Counted from the stretch's first letter, positions 12,071-22,545 are shown. The stretch is 64,000 nt of DNA from Erinaceus europaeus (GCF_950295315.1 NC_080175.1:70803357-70867356); one strand, 5' to 3'. The notes: a model not told the origin generated them from the letters alone. Numbers and translations are program-made.

Positions 12071-12660
12071 TGTGGGGCAGGGTTGGTTAGTAGGACACCC
12101 AGTAGAGCTTAAGTGTCATGCCATACAAGGATCCAGACTCAGGGCGGGGTGGTAACACAGTGGTTTAAGTGCACGTGGAGCCAAGCGCAAGAGTAGGTGT
12201 AAGGATCCCAGTTGGAGCCACTGGCTCCCCACCTGCAGGCAGGTCGCTTCACAGGCAGTGAAGCAGGTCTACAGGTGTCTATCGTTCTCTCCCCCTCTCT
12301 GTCTTCCCCTCCTCTCTCCATTTCTCTCTGTCCTTCCAACCACAACAACAGCAATGGCAACAATAATAACAAGGGCAACAACAAGGGCAACAGAATGGGA
12401 AAAGTGGCCTCCAGGAGCAGTGGATTCGTAGTACAGGCACTGAGCCCCAGCAATAACCCTGTAGGCAAAATTGATTAGTTAATTAACTATTTTAAAAAGT
12501 ATCCAGATTCAAGCCCCCATCCCAAACTTCAAGGGGGAAGCTTCATGAGAGGTGAAACTGTGCTACAGGTCTTTCTCTTTCTCTTCCTCTCTGTCTCCCC
12601 CTTCCTTTTTGATACCTCTTAATCTTTATTCAATAAAAGAAATAAATATTAAAAATTAGT
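12071..12660 (+). mobile_element. SINE family B, split by a family A SINE
   Basis: The head lies at 12,071-12,141 and the body resumes at 12,501 with atccagattcaagccccc, gtgaaactgtgctacaggt, a pyrimidine block and an AATAAA-type tail. The repeated atccaga(c/t)tca shows where family A inserted into box B. Confidence 0.78.
12142..12500 (+). mobile_element. SINE family A, long form
   Basis: The copy has ggtggtaacacagtggttta (box A region), ttcacaggcagtgaagcagg, the block tctctccccctctctgtctt, AAC/AAT-rich sequence and the 3' module ggcctccaggagcagtggat to cagcaataaccctg. It is flanked by atccaga(c/t)tca at 12,131-12,141 and 12,501-12,511. Confidence 0.88.
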
Positions 12661-12677
12661 ATGTAAAGATATAAGTA

Positions 12678-12800
12678 AATGTGGGATGGGACCATAACAC
12701 AATCAACATAGCACACAGAAATTGCATGAAGGGGTTCCTGGTTTTATCCTTGGCAAAATCAATAACCACAGTTTCGGAATACTCTGGTTAATAAATAAAT
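12678..12800 (+). mobile_element. SINE family C, decayed
   Basis: The order gggaccataacacaatcaac, a loose box B near ttcctggttttatcc and aatactctggtt matches family C. An (AATA)n tail ends it. Confidence 0.5.
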
Positions 12801-12810
12801 AAATAAATTA

Positions 12811-13265
12811 GGCAAAATGTTAGTCCAACCAACAGAGCATATGCTTTATCTTGTGCAAAGCCTCAGATTCAAGCCCTAGTATCATATGGGAGCACCATGA
12901 AACTGGGCAGAAAGTCAACACACAAGAGTCTGGCAGTAGCGCAGTGGGTTAAGCACACATGGCGCGAAGCGCAAGGACCGGCGTTAGGATCCCGGTTTGA
13001 GCTCCCTGTTCCCCACCTGCATCAGAGTCGCTTCACAGGCGGTGAAGCAGGTCTGCAGGTGTCTGTCTTTCTCTCCCCCTCTCTGTCTTCCTCTCCTCTC
13101 TCCATTTCTCTCTGCCCTATCCAACAATGACGACAACAATAAAAAGAAAAACAACAATAGCAACAAAAGGGAAAATAAATAAACATAAAAAAAGTTTTTA
13201 AAGTCTACACACGGTGACATATGCTGCACTGTATCTTCCCCTCTGTCTTTGTCTATCTGACCCTT
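12811..13265 (+). mobile_element. SINE family D, split by a family A SINE
   Basis: The left part carries agtccaaccaacagagcata and ctcagattcaagcccta (box B). The right part from 13,200 carries tgctgcactgtatcttcccc. The break is marked by aaagtc(a/t)acacac at 12,911-12,923 and 13,200-13,212. Confidence 0.65.
12924..13199 (+). mobile_element. SINE family A, short form, with TSD
   Basis: A complete copy without the 3' module: gagtctggcagtagcgcagt, tcccggtttgagctccc (box B), cttcacaggcggtgaagcag, the pyrimidine block, an AAC/AAT stretch and an AAATAAATAAA tail. The 13-bp TSD has one mismatch. Confidence 0.9.
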
Positions 13266-13587
13266 CATATATATACACATAATATGAATATATATATATA
13301 TATAAAATATGAAATGAAACAAACATTGGCCTGACAGAGGTAGATTCATGTCTACATCCACTTATGCCCATCACCTAGAATCATTTGCTTCAATAAATTC
13401 TCAGGTTATAGTAATCTCACCTAGGTATTATTGACTAATTTCTTATGGGAAAAATTATCTGTATAATGTATGTTAACCTTAAATATTATTGGAATTAATA
13501 TGAAGCTATTGCTTGAACTTTAATGTATAAATATAAAACTATAGCAAGCCAAAATGTAATTTTGCTTTACTTAATAAAGCAAAGGGC

Positions 13588-13645
13588 CTACCTCCCTTCC
13601 TTCCTACCTTCCTTTCTTCCTTCTTCTCTCGTTTTTTATTTCAAC
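13588..13645. repeat. Pyrimidine-rich (CCTT)n-like tract
   Basis: Short impure CCTT/TTCC repeats with a T-rich end. No SINE head was found next to it. Confidence 0.75.
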
Positions 13646-14496
13646 TTCCTTGCTCCCAGAACTACCAAGCTGTTTCAGAAAATGTTTCTATGTATTTATT
13701 TACACAGCTCAACATTTTTCACTGGGTAAAACATGAGCAAATAAATAAATATTTATGAGCTATCGAATATATTTTAGCCAATTTACTTTGGAAGCAGTTC
13801 TTTTTTCTTGTTTTGGCATATCTTAATAATGTTTCAACATGCAGAAAGATTATCATAAGATAATCAGATAATGGGCTTGTTAACATACCTTTTTCAGGAA
13901 AATGCAAAATATAAAAGGAAAATCATCAACTTGCAGAGATTCAAAGTAATACCTATTTTTTTCCCAGTGGAGAGATTAAGTGTTACCACTGAAATGTGAA
14001 AATGCAGATATTACTTAAAAGAAGATAACCAGTCTAAAGAATTAAAAACCTGGTGGCTGGCACAGGATATGAATTAGTGATTAATGATCAGGACTTGCAT
14101 GTGCAGTGGTGCCCTGGTGTCTCTCTCTCCCAGAAAGATAAGAAAAAAAAAATCAATACCTGTTTTCATCACTGGTGCATCACAAGTTCATGCAGCCTTA
14201 AAAATTTCATGAATATGCACTCTTCCTTTAAACACATTTACTAGTTTATCCAATAAGTGTTTATGATGGGATCTTGTTGAGGACTGCATCAAGTCTATAT
14301 ATGACTTCTTATGGAAGGGGAAACCATTTTATGCCATACATCAGTTAACAGGTTTCACATTTGGAAAAACCTATATAGAGTTTCTTTGTGCTTGTTTCTA
14401 GTAGCACAGAACTCAGTTATCTGGACCTATGAAATGAAACGTCAGGAAGAATCACAAAAGATCTCCAACTTAAAATGTTATTATCAAAATAATATA

Positions 14497-14720
14497 GTCC
14501 TGGGACCAGGTGGTGGTGCACCTGGTTAAGTGCACACATCACAGTATGTAAGGAGCTTGGTTCAAGCCCCTGGGCCCCACCTGAAAGGGGAGAACGTCAG
14601 GAATGGTGAGACAGTGCTGCAGTTGTCTTTCTATCTCTATATCTTCCTCTCTCTATGCCCCTCTCCATTCTCAATTTCTGTCTCTAACCAATATTAAATG
14701 AATAAAAAGTTTTTTAATTA
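14497..14720 (+). mobile_element. SINE family B with TSD
   Basis: The copy reads gggaccaggtggtggtgcac, ttggttcaagcccctgggcc (box B), agacagtgctgcagttgtct, a pyrimidine block and a short tail. The repeat aaaataatata flanks it at 14,486-14,496 and 14,721-14,731. Confidence 0.88.
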
Positions 14721-14872
14721 AAAATAATATAATAATTAGTCACTAGTAAAAGGACAGTTGAGCTTATAACTAATTCTTCCCTCTGTATACCCCAGTCTAT
14801 ACGTATCCATTCCTTTCATTACTGCTTTTAGTAGTTACTTTGATAGCAAGACTTCATCTACCTTTTAAACAA

Positions 14873-14907
14873 CTATCTATAGTTTATAGTTTATAGTTTA
14901 TAGTTGT
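14873..14907. repeat. (AGTTTAT)n heptamer
   Basis: About four to five tandem copies of a 7-base unit (tagtttatagtttatag), embedded in other AT-rich sequence. Confidence 0.85.
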
Positions 14908-14937
14908 TTATATTATTGTCATAATAACTATGACAAT

Positions 14938-14987
14938 AAGACAACAAGGGCAACAAAAGGGAATAAGTAAATAAATATTAAAAAAAA
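14938..14987 (+). mobile_element. SINE family A, 3' tail only
   Basis: Only agacaacaagggcaacaaaa with an AATAAATATT-type tail is present, matching the last 50 bases of short-form family A. Confidence 0.5.
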
Positions 14988-15104
14988 TGATGAACAGTGC
15001 AGCTCATCAAAAGGAATTATTTTAAAGTATAAAAAATGGAAAAAAAACTTTTTTATGGAGTTAAGACTGTAAAGTGAGCTTTCTTATTAACTTTCTTTTT
15101 TTTA

Positions 15105-15425
15105 ATTTTTCAAAATTTTAGTTATTTATTTTTGTCCCCAGTGTTATCGCTGGGGCTCAGTTCCTGCACTACAAATCCATGCTCATGGAGGCTGTTTTTT
15201 CCCTTTTGTTGCCCTTTATTTATCATTGTTGTTGGATACGAATTCAAGAGTGGAGGGGAAGACAGAGGGGGAAAAATAGACACCTACAGACCTACTTCAC
15301 CACTTGTGAAGTGATTCCCCCCCCCCCCCGCAAGTGGGGAGCCAGGGGCTAAAATCAGGATCCTTACACTGGTCCTTGCGCTTTGCACCATGTGCACTTA
15401 ACCCGTTGTGCCACCGCCCAGCCCC
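15105..15425 (-). mobile_element. SINE family A, long form
   Basis: Reverse complement of a complete copy: 3' module complement (agtgttatcgctggggctca), body, a C-run at 15,316-15,329, and head complement cttaacccgttgtgccaccg. The flanks cttattaactttctt (about 15,083) and cttgttaattttctt (about 15,426) look like a TSD with two differences. Confidence 0.88.
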
Positions 15426-15701
15426 TCTTGTTAATTTTCTTCTGTGTATCTGTGTATCTGTACACCCATGTTTACGTGTGTGCAGTTTTAATGTTAAAAG
15501 AGACTATTGTCTACATAACTAAACAGTAAAAATGACTGAATAACAATTTATATAAAATATGTAAAGTGAAAAATAGCTAACCTGATGAGAATACAAAGAG
15601 TAAAACAAACTAAAGTCTAAGATACATCTTCATAAGACAAATAACCCATATATGTTTAACCAGCCTTGAAACAGAAATTTAATTATTATTTATTTAGTCA
15701 T

Positions 15702-15916
15702 GTATTTTTATTGTTGTTGTATTTATTATTGTTGTTATTGATGTCACTGTTGTTGATAGGACATAAAGAAACGGAGAGAAGAAGGGAAGACAAAAGGGGG
15801 GCAAGATAAGACACCTGCAGACCTGCTTCACTGCTGTGAAGAGACTCCTCTGCTAGTGGGGAGCTGGGGGCTCGAACTGGGATCCTTACACAGGTCCTTG
15901 TACTTTGCACCACGTG
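15702..15916 (-). mobile_element. SINE family A, 5'-truncated, with TSD
   Basis: Reverse-complement short form that stops inside the head after ttgtactttgcaccacg. It is flanked by a perfect ttatttagtcat (15,690-15,701 and 15,917-15,928). Confidence 0.9.
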
Positions 15917-15934
15917 TTATTTAGTCATTTCTGG

Positions 15935-15991
15935 ACCTTCACCAATCAGGGAAGACTTAGAGAAAGGTAAAGATAGATAGATAGATAGATG

Positions 15992-16041
<50 letters not shown>

Positions 16042-16170
16042 TGGCTATAGGGAATGAGAATATCATAGCACCAAATTTCTATCCATTATGATAGAGGCCT
16101 GACTCAAACTTTGGTTACAATCATGGCAAAGTATGTGCATTATTGAAGTGAGCTATTTTTCTGGCCCTTA
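15935..16170 (-). mobile_element. SINE family D with tetranucleotide expansion
   Basis: The right half is the complement of a family D SINE (ctatccattatgatagaggc, gactcaaactttggtt, agtgagctatttttctggcc). Its left part carries (GATA)n and (GACA)n at about 15,971-16,040. Confidence 0.6.
15971..16040. repeat. (GATA)n then (GACA)n microsatellite
   Basis: GATA-type units change to GACA-type units (agacagacagac) partway along the tract. Confidence 0.92.
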
Positions 16171-16194
16171 GAAATAGCAAATTGAAGCCAGCAA

Positions 16195-16600
16195 AATAAC
16201 CTACCAGGATAGAGGGAACATGACTCATACCATATGTGAGGCCTGGGGTACAAGTCTGCAGGAAAGAAGCTTCATGAATAGTGGAGTAGTGCTGTAGTGG
16301 TATAATGCGCTCTCTCCTCTCCTCTCCTCTCCTCTCCTCTCCTCTCCTCTCCTCTCCTCTCCTCTCCTCTCCTCTCCTCTCCTCTCCTCTCCTCTCCTCT
16401 CCTCTCCTCTCCTCTCCTCTCCTCTCCTCTCCTCTCCTCTCCTCTCCTCTCCTCTCTCTCCTTCCCCTTGCATCCCCTATCTAACACTCTCTGTATCTTA
16501 TCCTCTATAAAAACAAGTCACTATTAGCTGTTAGCTTTGGAGTGCCTGCTGCAGGTAACAAGTTCCACTGGTGACTTCAATGGAAATAAATAGCAGCACA
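16195..16600 (+). mobile_element. Old SINE carrying the (CCTCT)n array
   Basis: The left side reads gaggcctggggtacaagtct, aagcttcatgaatagtggag and tagtgctgtagtgg, like a family B or D body. The right side, after the array, has ctatctaacactctctgtat. The array appears to have grown from the SINE pyrimidine block. Confidence 0.5.
16311..16457. repeat. (CCTCT)n pentanucleotide array
   Basis: Close to 30 nearly perfect CCTCT units. It gives meaningless repetitive reading frames on both strands. Confidence 0.95.
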
Positions 16601-16967
16601 AAGAAAAAAACTTTCAACAGCAAATTCTGATAAAGAGACTTTAAAATATGTGTCCTAAATCAATGGGAATTACATTGTTATTAACATAGAAATAAGAGAT
16701 ATTATTAATTGCTATCAAAAATAAGTATGTATTATATAGTATAAGTAAATTATAAATCTCATAGAAAATTCAGTGTGAGGCAGAAAATAAGGATGTCTAT
16801 ACTCTTAGAAAAAAAGCTTCAGTAAGAAAATTCAAATAAGTTCATACAGCCATATAATTATATTTTCCAGTGGTTTTCTAAAATGACAGTGAATTTGGAT
16901 GAAAAATGTTTACTACTTTAACAATGGACCAAAGTATACAATTAGGTATTATAAAAAAGTAAAATAA
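16600..16967. other. Unique sequence, nothing recognised
   Basis: AT-rich sequence between SINEs; no recognisable element. Confidence 0.4.
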
Positions 16968-17310
16968 GGGTGTTGGGCGGTGGTGCAGCGGGTTAAGCAC
17001 ACGTGGCGCAAAGCGCAGGGACCGGGGTAATGATCCCGGTTTGAGCCCCCGGCTCCCCACCTACAGGGGAGTCGCTTCACAGGCGATGAAGCAGGTCTGC
17101 AGGTGTCTATCTTTCTCTCCCCCTCTCTGTCTTCCCCTCCTCTCTCCATTTCTCTCTGTCCTATCCAACAACGAACAATATCAACAATGGTAATAATAAT
17201 AACCACAACAAGGCTACAACAAGGGCAGCAAAAGGGGGGAAAGGAGCGGCGGATTCATGGTGCAGGCACCGAGCCCAGCAATAACCCTGGAGGAAAAAAT
17301 TTAAAAAATA
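16968..17310 (+). mobile_element. SINE family A, long form
   Basis: A complete, well-preserved copy: gttgggcggtggtgcagcgg, tgatcccggtttgagccccc, cttcacaggcgatgaagcag, the pyrimidine block, the AAC/AAT stretch and 3' module gcggcggattcatggtgcag to cagcaataaccctgg. An A-rich tail follows. Confidence 0.9.
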
Positions 17311-17589
17311 AAATTAAAATGCTGTAGATGCATTTTAATTAAATTTATGTAGATTTTGCTCCATATACTAATTTTCAAAATTAAGTAGAGCAAAATCGAT
17401 TCAGTTCAAAATATTATTTACATCCAGTGACTGCATTTAGTTGTAACTGAATCTACAGTTCTGACTCCAATAAAATTTATATGAAAACACAGCTGCTGCG
17501 TTTACCTATCTGTGCACTTTGTTTATCCTAAGAGTGGATAATAAAGGCTATTTAATATATGAAGCATTGTGATAATGAAAAAATATGAC

Positions 17590-17722
17590 TGACTTTGAGA
17601 CAGAGAGAAGAAGACCAAGCCACTGCAACTTCCTTCAATGCAGTAAGTTCCATACTCTAACCAGGGTCACACACATGGCAAAGCAGAGCACTATCAAAGT
17701 GAGCTATTTTGCTGGACCCAAA
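17590..17722 (-). mobile_element. SINE family D
   Basis: Complement of family D: cttcaatgcagtaagttcca, cataccctaacc-like box B complement near ctctaaccagggtcac, and agtgagctattttgctggac (the head). It resembles the copy at 15.9-16.2 kb. Confidence 0.6.
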
Positions 17723-18209
17723 ATTACTGGTACTAAGGGGAAGGAAGATCTTTCTCATTTTTGAAAAGGTCAAGTTTGGTAAAGTGCTGTATTTTCTCTG
17801 TAATGCATAGGGTTCATGCCTGTACACAGAGAGCTACTAAATTCAAGAAAAGAATAGTATTGCAACTTAAAAACTGCTTTTCCTCCTTTCCAGAAGTCTT
17901 CATATAATGATTCTTAAGTCACTTAAATTTCAGTTATGTAGGACAGAATGTGTTAAATAAGATGAATTTTTCAAAAAGTGTGAAAACTGTAGTTGTAATT
18001 TGATGAAACATGATTGTCTATAGATGATAATGTGTGAAAACAAGTAAGTGTATGAGGCTGAATCAAATAAATTGCTGCATGAAAGGAGTATATAATATTA
18101 TCTCTGAAATGCAAAAGAATATTTAAATATATAGACCTGAGTACTAAATGAATGTTAAGTTGGACTTCGAAGAGTGACAAGCAATTTTTTCAAGATAAAT
18201 TAAGTAATG
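17723..18209. other. Unique sequence, nothing recognised
   Basis: AT-rich; a short stretch near 17,775-17,850 could be a SINE relic but is too decayed to call. Confidence 0.35.
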
Positions 18210-18221
18210 AAAACTTTCATA

Positions 18222-18498
18222 GGGAGTCAGGCGGTTGTGCAGTGGCTTAAGTGCAGGTGGCGCAAGCACAAGGACTGGCATTAAGGATCCCGTTTCAAGC
18301 CCCTGGCTCCCCACCTGCAGGGGAGTCGCTTCACAAGCTGTGAAGCAGGCCTGCAGGTGTCTCTCTTTCTCTCCCCCTCTCTGTCTTCCCCGTCTCACTC
18401 CATTTCTCTGTGTCCTATCCAACAATGACAACAGTAATAAGTACAACAATAAAACAACAAGGGCAACAAAAGGAAAGAAAAAATATTTAAAAATAAAT
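18222..18498 (+). mobile_element. SINE family A, short form, with TSD
   Basis: The copy has gggagtcaggcggttgtgca, cttcacaagctgtgaagcag, the pyrimidine block, a CAA/AAT stretch and an A-rich tail. It is flanked by aaaactt(t/t)(c/t)ata-type repeats at 18,210-18,221 and 18,499-18,510 with one mismatch. Confidence 0.9.
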
Positions 18499-18562
18499 AA
18501 AACTTTTATAAACTCAAGTAAGTTGTAATCTTACTGAAAACACATGGTGATTAAGGTTTAGT

Positions 18563-19140
18563 TGGGGCCTGGGCAGTGGAAGACCTGTTTGAGTGTATGG
18601 TCCAGTATTCAAGGAACCTGGCTCAAATCACTGCTTTCTACCAGCAGGGGAAAAGCTTCAGGAGCAGTGAAGTAGAAGCTGTCTTCCCCTCTTCTTCTCT
18701 ATCCCCCGTCAGTCAGAGTTCAGGGCGCCAGTATGCCGGGCTAGCTTCACGGTGGTAGACAGATGACCAGGGACACATGGCTGAGCAGAGAAGCAGTATT
18801 TCTTTATTCACGAGTGAACGGTTCAAAAAACTAATCTAATCTAATCACAACCCAATTATGTCCTGCATCTGTCTCCTCTGGCGGAAGAATCAGGAACCAA
18901 GGAAGTATGTACTATATGGGGCTGGGAGAAGAAAGAAGCCCGAACTAGCAAGGACTAAACCAAAATCTCCCAGAGGCAGGGGGAGTGAGACCAAACCAAT
19001 GTAACAGAATGACCATGTATATAGACCACCACATCAAGCAAGTAACAGAAGGGGTCCCAGAAGCATACCAACACCCCCCCCCATCATTCACTCTCAGTTT
19101 CTCTCTGTCTCTTTACAGTAAATAATTACTAAAATGTTAA
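18563..19140 (+). mobile_element. SINE family B, split by an LTR-like insert
   Basis: The left part has gggcctgggcagtggaagac, ctggctcaaatcactgct and gaagtagaagctgtcttccc. After the insert the SINE resumes with cattcactctcagtttctct, ctgtctctttac and an AT-rich tail. Confidence 0.7.
18708..19073 (-). mobile_element. Probable solo LTR of an endogenous retrovirus
   Basis: A 366-base block sits inside a SINE between two CCCCC runs (18,703-18,707 and 19,074-19,078), which could be a 5-bp target duplication. On the minus strand it begins TGTTGGTATGC and contains an AATAAA signal (complement near 18,801), as expected of an LTR. The far end reads ctctgactgac rather than the usual CA, and a C-run is a weak TSD, so the call is inferred. 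No coding sequence is present. Confidence 0.55.
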
Positions 19141-19179
19141 AAAAATAATCTTGTTAGTCTTGGTTCTATGGTCTGAGAA

Positions 19180-19443
19180 AGGTTATACAGTGATGTAACT
19201 CTGGCCTGGCAAAGCTAAGCTGCTAAAATTAAAAACAGGCACCACACCTGCCAGAGTGACGCTCTGGTGTGTGTTCTCTCTCTCCCTTTCTCTCTCTCTT
19301 TCTCCCTCCCTCCTTCCTCCCCTTCTTCCCTCTTCCTCTTAGTCTCCCTTTCCCTTTCTCTCTCTCTCTTCCTCCCCCTCCCCTTCCTCTCCTTCTTTCT
19401 CTCTTCCTTTCCTTTTCTCTCTCTCCTCTCTTCCTATCTCCCT
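19180..19443 (+). repeat. Pyrimidine-rich tract on a SINE remnant
   Basis: The sequence gccagagtgacgctctggtg, like the end of family C, leads into about 170 bases of CT-rich sequence (19,270-19,443) on the plus strand. No exact repeat unit dominates. Confidence 0.7.
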
Positions 19444-19449
19444 GACACT

Positions 19450-20496
19450 AATATATTAATAATTCTTAATAAAATAAGTTTTATTTAGTAAACTACCAGT
19501 GAAAATACAGAGGATAAAACAATAGTCTAGTCAACTAGCAAGACTGTTCAATGTATGATAATTTCTAAATTGCCCAGTAGATAAAACTAACTCCTTTTTA
19601 TGAGACAAGGCTATGTCAACTAAGATGGTGTCTACTCTAATTACTCAGAAGCAGAAGAGAATAAATAATTATTGAAGTAATTCTGAAAGTGAACATAATT
19701 AGAACCATTAATCATTGGTCATAAATTATCTAATTCAATAGTAATCCTAGAGGAAAAATTAGTTCTATAGTCACTTCGGCATTTAAAGACCATCATCATA
19801 ATGCTGTCAACTGGAATATATGATGTCTTCAAATATTTCTTTGAAAAAAACTGTTTTGGTTCAATTAATATTGCAAGGATACATTAACTTCTAGTGAGTA
19901 GGATAATGAGTTTAAGAAAGCCAATTCAGTTATTATCTCAGTTCTGGAATATCTATTAGACATGAGCCCATCAGTTTTCCACACCCCCTCAGAAGCTCTT
20001 ATTCACTGGCAGTATAATTTAAAAATTCTAAATAGAAGATTGAAATAAGGAGGGAGCATGTGCAGAGAGAAACTATAATACCAGTTTTATAAGGCACTTC
20101 AGAGCTGTCTCATGGGGGAAAAGTCAATTTTTAGTTTGTGATACCTATCTATTTTCCCCTATTCTCTAAAGCCCTACGTTTTAGTGATGAGAGCCCATAA
20201 ACACTGAGACAGGACCAAAAAAGCTCAGTATCTCAAATTAGTGTAGTGGCAGAAGTGTTTATTTAACCTGAATTCCTCTACCATCCAAGGTTTCCTTGGG
20301 GCCAGAAAATTAGAATGGCAAAAGGCAGATTAGCAAGAGGGAAACAAAAAATGGGTTTATAAGTGCAAGAATTGAATCATATATACATATGTGAGAACTT
20401 CCTGATTAGTAACTCAGATAAATTATTATTAGAGTTTGACTTGATATAGCATTTGAATAAAGAAAAGTACACTTTCAGGCAAGTATCAAAACAGAG
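19450..20496. other. Unique sequence, nothing recognised
   Basis: About 1 kb of AT-rich sequence without recognisable interspersed repeats or exons. Confidence 0.4.
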
Positions 20497-20648
20497 TGTA
20501 TAGGGCCTGCCAGATAGCTCTCTTTGAGACAGCTTCCTATCATGTGCACAACCCAGTTTCAACCCCCCCAAAAAACTAAAGGAAGCTTCTGTTTTGTGGT
20601 GTCTTTCTGCCTATCTCTGTCTCTCCCTTTCCCTTACCCCCCCCTCGC
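20497..20648 (+). mobile_element. SINE family D
   Basis: The copy reads gggcctgccagatagctctc, gtgcacaacccagtttcaac, aaggaagcttctgttttgtg and a pyrimidine block. Confidence 0.6.
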
Positions 20649-20649
20649 A

Positions 20650-21555
20650 TTCCTTGACTATAGCTAGGAAAATTCTAGAATGCAATCAATTCCAGACCAT
20701 TCTTCCCTGAGTGCCAGAATAAGTTGATCCAGCCTCCCTTCGGAGAGTGGGGCTGTCCCTATCATTCTTGTTTCACCTTGAAAGCAAAGGTCCTATAGAG
20801 GTCCACATGAGGGTCTGCTATGTTGTTCTTTATGGAGATGACCAACAGTGGTGGAGAGAGTGATCCACTAGTGGTCTAGGCCCATTATATCTATGATGGA
20901 ATTCCAGGATTCCCTAACTAGGGCCACGGATAATGGAGTGACCTGGAAATGACCAAAAGGGCCATCGTTAAAGTATGTTGGTCTCTTGCCATTATCTAGT
21001 TTTTGTAGTTATTGCTTTATCTGACAGGGTTAGACTTGGAATGATTGAGGGAAGTGAAATAGGAAGTAGGTAAGGAGGGTATCTAGGTCTAAGTAGAAAC
21101 TATTTGATTAAGTACTTTATGGTGTCCTTTTTAGGTCTTTCTGCATGCTTGCTGCACTTTTTGAGTTACTGCAATCTAGTGTGCATTTTTCCTTTAAGGT
21201 ATATATTTTCCCCTAACTTATGGATACATGTACACATGTGCTCTGTTTCCTGGGCCCTGATCTGTATCTAGGTTCTGTGGCTTTGTTAGGAAGTGTGCTA
21301 CCCAAAATGAAATTAAGGTGTCCTATGAGCTAGGAAAGGTCTCACTAGAGTAATGGAGCTGAAGGGTTGACATTCCATGTCTCTGGTTACTATCCTAAGT
21401 GAAACATGTTGAGGTGGTACAGGTTGCACCGATTTAGTTTGAGATTATCAAAGGCAGTATCAAATGTTATGGATTGAGAGAAGCATGAAGGAAAATGAGC
21501 CATGCCCCTGAGGTTCCAGGGCTGGGAGCATTATGAGTTTTATAAAGAATGGGGA
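20650..21555 (-). mobile_element. L1 3' UTR fragment, older subfamily
   Basis: Reverse complement of L1 3' UTR, shared in order with the forward copy at 32.5-33.3 kb (for example tatggatacatgtacacatg, ggtctcactagagtaatgga, ctgaagggttgacattccat). It includes a segment (20,650-21,170) that is absent from the 5.7-kb copy but present at 33.0 and 63.2 kb. No tail or TSD was found. Confidence 0.75.
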
Positions 21556-21615
21556 AGGGGGAGTCAGGAGGTAGCACAGCAGTTTAAGTGTGGATGGTGC
21601 AAACTGCAGGAACTT
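21556..21615 (+). mobile_element. SINE family A, head only
   Basis: The copy reads gggggagtcaggaggtagca and agtttaagtgtggatggtgc, then stops where the LTR-like block begins. Confidence 0.65.
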
Positions 21616-22092
21616 CCTTAGCAACTGTTGTGAGGGTTTTAACTAGTAGGATTAATAATTCCCTGCAGGCAGGGAGGGTCTGGAGGGTAGAAAGAAGATA
21701 GATCAAAGGAATGGAATGGGTGGGGATCTTTCAGGCAAAACAATGATTATGTAGATAGGCCATAGTATCAGGAATGCAGGGTGGAGCAGGGGGAGCTGCC
21801 TTAATGTTTTAAGGAATGCCAGGCTCCTGGAGGCAGAAAAATGCAGGGTGCTTTGTGAGGCTCTTCACAATTTCCTGACATCTCCCCCTTACTTTTTATC
21901 TAATGGCCATAGTACCAGTAATACAGGGTGCTTTGTGAGGCAGGGAGTCTGATAAGATGGGGACACCTTTGGGGTTACTCCTGTCCCTCCTTGCTCAACC
22001 TCTCAGTAGAGAGAGAGGAATTGACAGGATAGGCGCACTCCTCAGATCAAGCCCTTCCAGGCTCTACCACATCCTCACAATTTCCTGACATT
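21616..22092 (-). mobile_element. LTR / polypurine-tract remnant of an endogenous retrovirus
   Basis: On the minus strand, a purine run aaaaagtaagggggaga ends at about 21,886 and is followed at once by TGTCAGGAAATTGTGA, the layout of a polypurine tract and LTR start. The same TGTCAGGAAATTGTGA occurs about 206 bases upstream (from about 22,091). Further shared blocks (cctcacaaagcaccctg, tactatggcc) support two related LTR-like copies. The interpretation is inferred; no gag, pol or env sequence was seen. Confidence 0.5.
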
Positions 22093-22545
22093 CTTGTAAA
22101 CAAGTTTAAGGCAGGACTAAAAAAAAGAACCCTTTACTGGATGGCAAACACATACACGTTTTCTAATTGGGGGTATCTGCTGAATTGCTTGGTTCATTTC
22201 ATTTTTTAGGCTCTGCTTTTGTGAGATTATGATCCTATGCATGGTTGTTGGATTCAGTCTAAGTGCTTGAACAAATTACATTTGGTTGGATTGCATTGTT
22301 GAATATGTTGATGGTTCACATCCTTCACTGATGCTCCTGAAAGTGGGAGTTTTATGAGATTGAATGGCAAGCACTGTTTTGCCTCTGTCTAAGCAGTCTA
22401 GCATATAAAGATATATTTATAAAATTGTAATGATGACTGTGTTCACTTCTTCTATATACTACATGCTCTGGCATTCTACCTTCATTGGGAATTCCCAGGT
22501 GAGTCGGACATAGTGGTTTATTTGATGTTGATCAGAAACTAGTGG
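22093..22545. other. Unique sequence, nothing recognised
   Basis: No recognisable element; it could include flanking retroviral sequence, but nothing diagnostic is visible. Confidence 0.35.

Noticed and set aside
12212..12478. Serine-rich frames over SINEs (also near 13.0, 17.1, 18.3, 35.6 and 36.0 kb)
   Set aside because: All are translations of family A SINEs in either strand; the similar protein strings reflect the shared repeat.
14040..14150. Possible SINE relic (cctggtggctggcacagg, then ggtgccctggtgtctctctc)
   Set aside because: It loosely resembles the ends of family C or D, but the middle does not align, so I left it out of the features.
15971..16040. CRISPR-like direct repeats
   Set aside because: These are uniform GATA/GACA microsatellite units without spacers, in a vertebrate genome.
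16225..16487. Arg-Gly-Glu-rich frames on the minus strand
   Set aside because: They are translations of the (CCTCT)n array in different frames.
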